Shown in pieces: positions 5,481 through 9,381 of a DNA stretch of 9,381 bases. The translations under genes and the position numbers were made by a program. The notes under the pieces are model-generated. The model ran no database searches. It worked only from the letters and a program-made list of their open reading frames with translations, and was not told the origin of the DNA. Source of the stretch: an uncultured Erysipelotrichaceae bacterium (GTDB lineage: Bacteria > Bacillota_I > Bacilli_A > RF39 > UBA660); contig CACXEC010000081.1 of assembly GCA_902766545.1 (NCBI GenBank), positions 1 to 9,381 on the forward strand, given 5' to 3'. Position 1 is the first letter of the stretch. Each line of letters opens with the position of its first letter.

Positions 5481-5509
5481 TAAATTAATAAAAAAATAAG
5501 TTTTATAAT
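5481..5509 (+). promoter_or_regulatory. Promoter of the coupling-protein gene, weak -35
   Basis: A perfect -10 TATAAT (5504-5509) has no good -35: the hexamer at 17 bp is TAAATT (5481-5486). A good -10 with a poor -35 is typical of activator-dependent promoters, consistent with control by the divergent AraC-type protein. Confidence 0.5.
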
Positions 5510-5517
5510 ATTCATAG

Positions 5518-5525
5518 AAAGGAGG
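5518..5525 (+). promoter_or_regulatory. Strong ribosome binding site of the coupling-protein gene
   Basis: AAAGGAGG, a full match to the anti-Shine-Dalgarno, lies seven bases before the ATG at 5533. It picks this ATG over the second in-frame Met at residue 12. Confidence 0.85.
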
Positions 5526-5532
5526 AATAATA

Positions 5533-6849
5533 ATGAATTATTCAGGTTATGAAAAAGAAGATAACATGAAAAAAATATTGAATAATGTATCTTTAGAAAA
5601 AGAAATTACAAGATCAGGTTTACCTGTAATATATACAGATAGTAGTGCCTATATTACTAATGAGGGACACTCTCTAGTAATAGGAAGTGCAGGTTCAGGA
5701 AAAACTCAGGCAATTATCCTGCCACTTGTTAAATTAGCAATGCTCTCAGGAGAATCATTGTTAATAAATGATCCACAAGGAGAAATATATCAAAAAACTG
5801 CAAACGAATTTAAAAACAGAAACTATAAAACAATATTATTAGATTTTAACGAATCAATATACGGTAATTATTGGAATCCATTAAAACTCGCTTATGATCT
5901 ATATCAAAGCGGTAATACTGATAAAGCCGTTGATTTAATTGAAAACATCGGAATATCTCTTTTTTCTAACGATGCTAAAAATATTGATCCATTTTGGGCA
6001 AATTCTGCTAGTAGTTTATTTACAGGAATTGCTTTGTATTTATGCCAAAAAGCAAATGCAGAAGTTATGACAATAAACGAGATAAACAATTATGCTACAA
6101 AGCTGATGAAAAAAGAAGAAAGTCAAAAACTAATTGAAGAAATTGGAACAGATAATTCTATTTATCATTATTTAAGTGGCATATTATTAGCGCCTACAGA
6201 TACAAAAGGTTCCATATATTCAGTATTTAGTCAAAACATAAAAAGTTTTACAAGCAGAAAAAATCTCTCTAGCACATTAAGTAAATCTGATTTTGAGATC
6301 AAGAATATTTCCAAAGAAAAAACAGTTATTTATATTACAAGTGGATTAAACAATTATTCCGAAAAATTAATACCAATATTTGTTTCCCAAGTAATTGAAT
6401 GCTTAAATATCTACGGAAATAAAAAGAATTTTAATGTCGTTTTAGATGAGTTCGATAGTTTAAATCCAATGTATAAATTTGCAGAACTATTAAATTATTC
6501 AAGAGGATTAAATATATCTTTTACAGTTGTAATTTCAAGTTATATTAATTTGATAAATAAATACGGAAAAGAAACAACAGAAATTATCAAATATTGTTTT
6601 TCAAATTTAGTATATCTATATACTAATGACATATATACTATTGAAGAAATAAGTAATTGTGGTGGAAAAATTTTAAAAGACAATCAATTATTGCCTTTAT
6701 TACCTGTTCAAGAATTACAAACTTTCCAAAAATTTGAAGCACTATATTTAATAACTAGAATGTTACCGTTTAAAACAACATTGATTCCAGATTATCAAAT
6801 AAATTGGGGATTTAATCAAGAAGAAGCAAATTTTATAAAGAGAGACTAA
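5533..6849 (+). CDS. VirD4/TraG-like type IV coupling ATPase, soluble and orphan
   Basis: A 438-residue P-loop ATPase of the VirD4/TraG (TraD) coupling-protein family, which in conjugation hands DNA-protein substrates to a type IV secretion channel. The Walker A is GSAGSGKT (51-58), LLINDPQGE (76-84) matches the family's DPKGE motif, and WNPL (114-117) and DPFWANSASSLF (152-163) are typical. The Walker B is VVLDEFDSLN (302-311). The segment after it, FAELLNYSRGLNISFTVVISSYINLINKYG (316-345), matches the TraG/TraD C-terminal domain. There the usual QS is SS (335-336). The N-terminal membrane helices of classic VirD4 are missing, so this is a short soluble form. No relaxase, channel ATPase or integrase is in the window. 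It is divergent from the AraC-type gene and ends at a bidirectional terminator before tRNA-Asn. It may be a leftover of a mobile element or a domesticated DNA pump; the substrate is unknown. Confidence 0.9.
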   Translation: MNYSGYEKEDNMKKILNNVSLEKEITRSGLPVIYTDSSAYITNEGHSLVIGSAGSGKTQAIILPLVKLAMLSGESLLINDPQGEIYQKTANEFKNRNYKTILLDFNESIYGNYWNPLKLAYDLYQSGNTDKAVDLIENIGISLFSNDAKNIDPFWANSASSLFTGIALYLCQKANAEVMTINEINNYATKLMKKEESQKLIEEIGTDNSIYHYLSGILLAPTDTKGSIYSVFSQNIKSFTSRKNLSSTLSKSDFEIKNISKEKTVIYITSGLNNYSEKLIPIFVSQVIECLNIYGNKKNFNVVLDEFDSLNPMYKFAELLNYSRGLNISFTVVISSYINLINKYGKETTEIIKYCFSNLVYLYTNDIYTIEEISNCGGKILKDNQLLPLLPVQELQTFQKFEALYLITRMLPFKTTLIPDYQINWGFNQEEANFIKRD

Positions 6850-6884
6850 AAAAAGCAAACCTAAACGGTTTGCTTTATTTTTTT
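6848..6884. terminator. Bidirectional terminator between coupling-protein gene and tRNA-Asn
   Basis: AAAGCAAACC (6852-6861) and GGTTTGCTTT (6867-6876) form a 10-bp stem around a five-base loop. Plus-strand transcripts get A plus seven T (6877-6884); minus-strand transcripts get seven T (6848-6854). It thus ends both the ATPase mRNA and the converging tRNA transcript, and starts within the ATPase stop codon. Confidence 0.9.
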
Positions 6885-6886
6885 AA

Positions 6887-6962
6887 TGGCGCCTCTTACA
6901 GGACTCGGACCTGTGACCTAACGGTTAACAGCCGTGCGCTCTACCAACTGAGCTAAAGAGGC
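6887..6962 (-). tRNA. tRNA-Asn (anticodon GUU), CCA encoded
   Basis: The 76-nt minus-strand sequence folds as a complete tRNA. The acceptor GCCTCTT pairs with AAGAGGC; the D-arm is GCTC/GAGC with loop AGTTGGTA; the anticodon loop is CTGTTAA with anticodon GTT. The variable region is AGGTC, and the T-arm ACAGG/CCTGT has loop TCCGAGT. The discriminator is G, followed by encoded CCA. The first anticodon-stem pair is a C-U mismatch, which is a minor oddity. It has its own promoter and stands alone rather than in a tRNA cluster. Confidence 0.96.
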
Positions 6963-6982
6963 ATTTCGTAAATACATAATTA

Positions 6983-7011
6983 ATTATATGCTAAGAATTT
7001 AATTAAATCAA
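6983..7011 (-). promoter_or_regulatory. Promoter of tRNA-Asn
   Basis: Minus strand -35 TTGATT (7006-7011) and a perfect -10 TATAAT (6983-6988) are separated by 17 bp. Transcription would start near 6976, about 14 bases before the mature tRNA. Confidence 0.8.
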
Positions 7012-7056
7012 GAAAAATTTTAATTTTTTTATATTTTTTATTACTTTACACTACTT

Positions 7057-7086
7057 TTGAACAAACAAAGCCAATTATGATAAAAT
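7057..7086 (+). promoter_or_regulatory. Promoter of the murE operon
   Basis: -35 TTGAAC (7057-7062) and -10 TAAAAT (7081-7086) are 18 bp apart, with an extended TGA directly before the -10. The start would fall near 7093, leaving only a short leader before the ribosome binding site. Confidence 0.65.
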
Positions 7087-7099
7087 AATATTATATTAT

Positions 7100-7104
7100 G
7101 GAGG
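7100..7104 (+). promoter_or_regulatory. Ribosome binding site that fixes the murE start
   Basis: GGAGG lies five bases before the ATG at 7110. The ATG at 7098 overlaps this motif and the ATG at 7107 is only two bases from it, so 7110 is the best start. Confidence 0.75.
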
Positions 7105-7109
7105 CCATG

Positions 7110-8486
7110 ATGTTTAAATTTGAAACCGACTCAAGAAGAATAAAAAAAGGACAAACCTTTATAGCATTAAAAGGCTATACCGTAGATGGACATGATTATA
7201 TTGATGAAGCTATTAAAAATGGTGCTAGTTATATTATTAGTGAAAAGGACTTAAATATACCTATTCCTCATCAAAAAGTTAAAAATACTCATAATTATTT
7301 AAAAAAAATATTAAATAACAATTATAAAGAAGTAATAAAAGATTTAAAAATAATCGGTATAACTGGAACAAATGGTAAAACTACAAGCGCATATTTAACA
7401 TACCAAATGCTAAATAAATTAGGAGTTAAAACTGCTTACATAGGTACCATTGGATATTATTATAATGGTGAATATTTAGAATTAGACAATACCACACCTG
7501 ATATTTTAAATATATATAAATTACTTGTGCATGCGCAAGAGAATAACTGCAAAATTGTAGTTATGGAAGTAAGTGCACACTCTTTATCTTATGACAGGCT
7601 ATATGGTATTAAATTTAGCGAAATCGCATTTACCAACTTAACTGAAGATCATCTAGACTACTATAAAAATATGAAAAACTATTTAAATGCTAAGTTATTA
7701 ATTTTAAACAAATTAACTAGAGGCGCTAAAATAATTGTAAATATAGATGATCCAGCATATACCAAATTTCAAAAAAAGAATCATAAGGTTTTAACAATTG
7801 GTTTAAATGGTGATTATAAATTATTGGAGTATAAAACGCATCCAAATAAAACAGATCTTAAGTTTAAATATAAAAAACAAATTTATAATGTTACAATACC
7901 ACTTACAAATACATATAACATATATAATTATTTAACAATGTTAAGTCTTGTTAACCAACTTGGATTTACCATTGACAGCATCATAAAATATACTAACAAT
8001 TTACAAGCACCTAAAGGCAGATGTGAAGTATATGAAATAAATAATAGTTTTATAATCATAGATTATGCTCATACTCCAGATGCAGTTGAAAAAGTAATTA
8101 ATGCATATAGCAAAATCAAAAAAAGGCAAATTATTACAATAATTGGTTGCGGTGGAAACAGAGATAATAAAAAAAGACCAATAATGGGAGAAATAGCCAC
8201 AAAATTAAGTGATTATGTAATATTTACTAATGATAATCCAAGGACTGAAGATCCAAATAATATAATAAGTGATATATTAAAAGGTGTTAAAACAAACAAT
8301 TATGAAGTTATTTTAGATAGAAAAAAAGCTATTAATAAAGGTTTAAATCTTTTAAAAAAAGATGACATTCTTTTGCTTCTCGGAAAAGGACATGAAACAT
8401 ATCAAATAATAGGTAATAAAAAAATACACTTTAGTGAAGCAGAAGAAATAAAACTATTTATGCAAAATAGTAATAAAAAACTATAA
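7110..8486 (+). CDS. murE: UDP-N-acetylmuramyl-tripeptide synthetase, meso-diaminopimelate type
   Basis: This ATP-dependent Mur ligase adds the third residue to UDP-MurNAc-L-Ala-D-Glu in peptidoglycan precursor synthesis. The 458-residue cytosolic protein shows the N-terminal DSRRIKKGQTFIALKG (7-22), the P-loop GTNGKTT (85-91), TTPD (128-131) and NLTEDHLDYY (176-185). The likely carbamylated lysine is K195; further motifs are DYAHTPD (318-324), GCGGNRD (346-352) and GKGHE (425-429). DNPRTEDP (375-382) carries the Arg that marks meso-DAP enzymes; lysine-adding ones have a different residue there. The protein begins almost at the DSR motif and so lacks about 20 N-terminal residues of typical MurE (about 490 aa). 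An in-frame TAA at 7086-7088 rules out a longer start. It is followed after 22 bp by the phosphopantetheinyl transferase gene, with no terminator between, so the two are probably co-transcribed. Confidence 0.95.
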   Translation: MFKFETDSRRIKKGQTFIALKGYTVDGHDYIDEAIKNGASYIISEKDLNIPIPHQKVKNTHNYLKKILNNNYKEVIKDLKIIGITGTNGKTTSAYLTYQMLNKLGVKTAYIGTIGYYYNGEYLELDNTTPDILNIYKLLVHAQENNCKIVVMEVSAHSLSYDRLYGIKFSEIAFTNLTEDHLDYYKNMKNYLNAKLLILNKLTRGAKIIVNIDDPAYTKFQKKNHKVLTIGLNGDYKLLEYKTHPNKTDLKFKYKKQIYNVTIPLTNTYNIYNYLTMLSLVNQLGFTIDSIIKYTNNLQAPKGRCEVYEINNSFIIIDYAHTPDAVEKVINAYSKIKKRQIITIIGCGGNRDNKKRPIMGEIATKLSDYVIFTNDNPRTEDPNNIISDILKGVKTNNYEVILDRKKAINKGLNLLKKDDILLLLGKGHETYQIIGNKKIHFSEAEEIKLFMQNSNKKL

Positions 8487-8508
8487 AACAAATTTAAGAA
8501 AGGTTTTT

Positions 8509-9111
8509 ATGTATAAAATCATTTATAAAAACATTAATGACATTAATAAAGATGATTTATTAAACTTTTATCAATATATATACAATGAAAAAAAGAAGAA
8601 GATAGATAAACTAAAAAAAGAAACTGACAAATTAGTATCTATTTTAGGAGAATATCTTTTAGCACAATTATTAAAAAAATACTATAATATTGACTATAAA
8701 AAAGTAAAGTTTAATTATAACAAGAATGGAAAGCCATTTATTTCCAATTATAATATTTTTTTCAACATTAGCCATTCTCATAACTTTGCCGCTTGTATTA
8801 TATCTGATAATGAATGTGGAATTGATATAGAACTGGTAAGGCCAGTAAATCTTAATATTATAAATACTTTCACTAATTCTAATGAAAAAGAATATATCTT
8901 AAATAATAACGCAGACGTATACTATAGATTATTTAAAATTTTTACATTAAAAGAAGCATATTTAAAAATGATGGGATCTAAAATAACTAATATCAAAAAT
9001 ATTAAATTTATTATTAATTCTAATGATATTAAATGCTTAGATAATAACATTATATTTTTTTCTAAATTAGACAATAATATTATTATTTCAATTTCAATCA
9101 AAAAAAGTTAA
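8509..9111 (+). CDS. 4'-phosphopantetheinyl transferase, Sfp type
   Basis: A 200-residue enzyme of the Sfp/AcpT superfamily, which moves the phosphopantetheine arm of coenzyme A onto a serine of carrier proteins. GKPFISNYNIFFNISHSHN (74-92) is the substrate-binding block. CGIDIEL (103-109) holds the Mg-binding D106 and E108, and FTLKEAYLKMMGS (145-157) holds the third ligand E149 and the key K148. The usual Trp of the WxxKEA motif is Phe145. It is slightly short for Sfp (about 224 aa), but all three blocks are present. The ATG follows AAGAAAGG at five bases, 22 bp after murE. No carrier protein, NRPS or PKS gene is nearby, so it may serve the fatty-acid acyl carrier protein or an unseen pathway. 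Whether this is the organism's only such enzyme cannot be seen here. Confidence 0.9.
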   Translation: MYKIIYKNINDINKDDLLNFYQYIYNEKKKKIDKLKKETDKLVSILGEYLLAQLLKKYYNIDYKKVKFNYNKNGKPFISNYNIFFNISHSHNFAACIISDNECGIDIELVRPVNLNIINTFTNSNEKEYILNNNADVYYRLFKIFTLKEAYLKMMGSKITNIKNIKFIINSNDIKCLDNNIIFFSKLDNNIIISISIKKS

Positions 9112-9174
9112 GTTTAATTTGAGATTTTTTAATTTTTTTAAAGTAAGGTTAATAGAAAACAGCCTTATTTCCAT

Positions 9175-9204
9175 AAAAAAACGCCACACTATACTAGTGC
9201 GACG
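9175..9204 (-). terminator. Strong minus-strand terminator at the right end
   Basis: On the minus strand CGTCGCACTA (9195-9204) pairs with TAGTGTGGCG (9182-9191) around the loop GTA. The 10-bp stem includes two G-U pairs and is followed by seven T (9175-9181). It must end a transcript coming from the right, converging on the murE operon. Confidence 0.85.
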
Positions 9205-9306
9205 ATATTTACATATGTAGCAATTGTGTATCTCGTTTGAGAAACATTTTACTACAAATGTAACTGAGATAAATCTTAATTACATATTCATTACAACAGA
9301 TTTATC
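9175..9306 (-). ncRNA. Candidate structured small RNA or structured 3' UTR
   Basis: Read on the minus strand, three consecutive helices are packed almost end to end. The first is GATAAATCT (9298-9306) pairing perfectly with AGATTTATC (9268-9276). The second is a 12-bp stem, TTACATTTGTAG (9252-9263) with CTACATATGTAA (9209-9220), having one mismatch and capped by a smaller hairpin (9228-9245). The third is the terminator stem. Separating gaps are only four bases each. This density of pairing in AT-rich DNA, with a terminator at the end, suggests a functional RNA. It matches no family I can name, and the 5' end is uncertain. A 3' UTR of a gene beyond the window is the main alternative. Confidence 0.35.
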
Positions 9307-9381
9307 GATAATTTCAACCAAAGAATTATAATTTGAATGATCTTATATCAGTAATCACTGATGATGCAAATGACTTCAATA

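Larger units (their letters stand above)
9112..9381. other. Right-hand intergenic tail with stem-loops, no convincing protein gene
   Basis: No open frame of believable length is seen on either strand. After the sfp-type gene, a plus-strand hairpin AAGTAAGG (9141-9148) / CCTTATTT (9163-9170), with one G-U pair, lacks a U-run and is at best a weak terminator for that operon. The rest is organised as minus-strand stem-loops ending in a terminator (see the RNA candidate). A small inverted repeat ATCAGT-AATC-ACTGAT lies at 9347-9362. Minus-strand promoter-like boxes are TTGCAT (9364-9369) with TATAAG at 16 bp, and a lone TATAAT (9325-9330). Confidence 0.5.

Noticed and set aside
5904..6089. A 61-codon open frame on the minus strand
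   Set aside because: It lies antisense within the well-supported coupling ATPase gene, with no Shine-Dalgarno or family resemblance.
6887..6962. tRNA-Asn as the integration site of a mobile island carrying the coupling ATPase
   Set aside because: The ATPase does sit at the tRNA 3' side, but no second copy of the tRNA 3' end and no integrase are present in the window, and the bidirectional terminator fits an ordinary stable layout.
9209..9306. A tracrRNA of a type II CRISPR system
   Set aside because: The stem-loops before a terminator are reminiscent, but there is no CRISPR repeat, anti-repeat match or cas gene in the window.
9361..9381. ATGATGCAAATG as the start of a plus-strand gene at the right edge
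   Set aside because: No Shine-Dalgarno or convincing plus-strand promoter precedes it, and nearby signals (terminator, -10 boxes) point to minus-strand transcription.

Overview
The window is a very AT-rich, gene-dense bacterial chromosome segment. It most likely comes from a low-GC Bacillota (Bacilli/Erysipelotrichia/RF39-like) organism. The grounds are Bacillus-like sigma-A promoters, strong AGGAGG-type ribosome binding sites, a Firmicutes-style boxA before 16S rRNA, and U-tailed terminators. The organism makes a cell wall: its MurE carries the DNPR signature of meso-diaminopimelate enzymes, so it is not a wall-less Mollicute. All clear Trp codons are TGG, which fits the standard bacterial code. 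Genus and species cannot be fixed from the sequence.

Left part (1-5428), minus strand. The first 50 bases are the 5' end of a 16S rRNA gene running off the left edge. It is preceded by boxA, one very good promoter, and an unusual 10-bp-phased A-tract block. Moving right, against the direction of transcription, come a UPF0374/DUF402 nucleoside tri/diphosphatase; phosphoglycerate kinase, translationally coupled (TAATG) behind dCMP deaminase; a secreted lysozyme/glucosaminidase-like protein; a small unknown protein in an operon behind a cytoplasmic-looking LysM protein; and a short AraC-type regulator.

Middle part (5429-6962). The AraC-type gene is divergent from a soluble VirD4/TraG-like coupling ATPase with no relaxase or secretion channel in view. 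An 8-bp inverted repeat lies in the shared promoter region, so this pair is a candidate regulator-target unit. A bidirectional terminator separates the ATPase from tRNA-Asn(GUU), which faces it.

Right part (6963-9381). A plus-strand operon encodes MurE and an Sfp-type phosphopantetheinyl transferase. The last 270 bases hold no convincing protein gene. They contain a run of stem-loops on the minus strand ending in a strong terminator, which could be a small structured RNA or an elaborate 3' UTR.

Most of the genes are housekeeping (translation, nucleotide metabolism, glycolysis, wall synthesis). The least ordinary items are the orphan coupling ATPase with its AraC partner, the cytoplasmic LysM protein with its small partner, the altered PGK nucleotide-site motif, and the structured right-hand tail.
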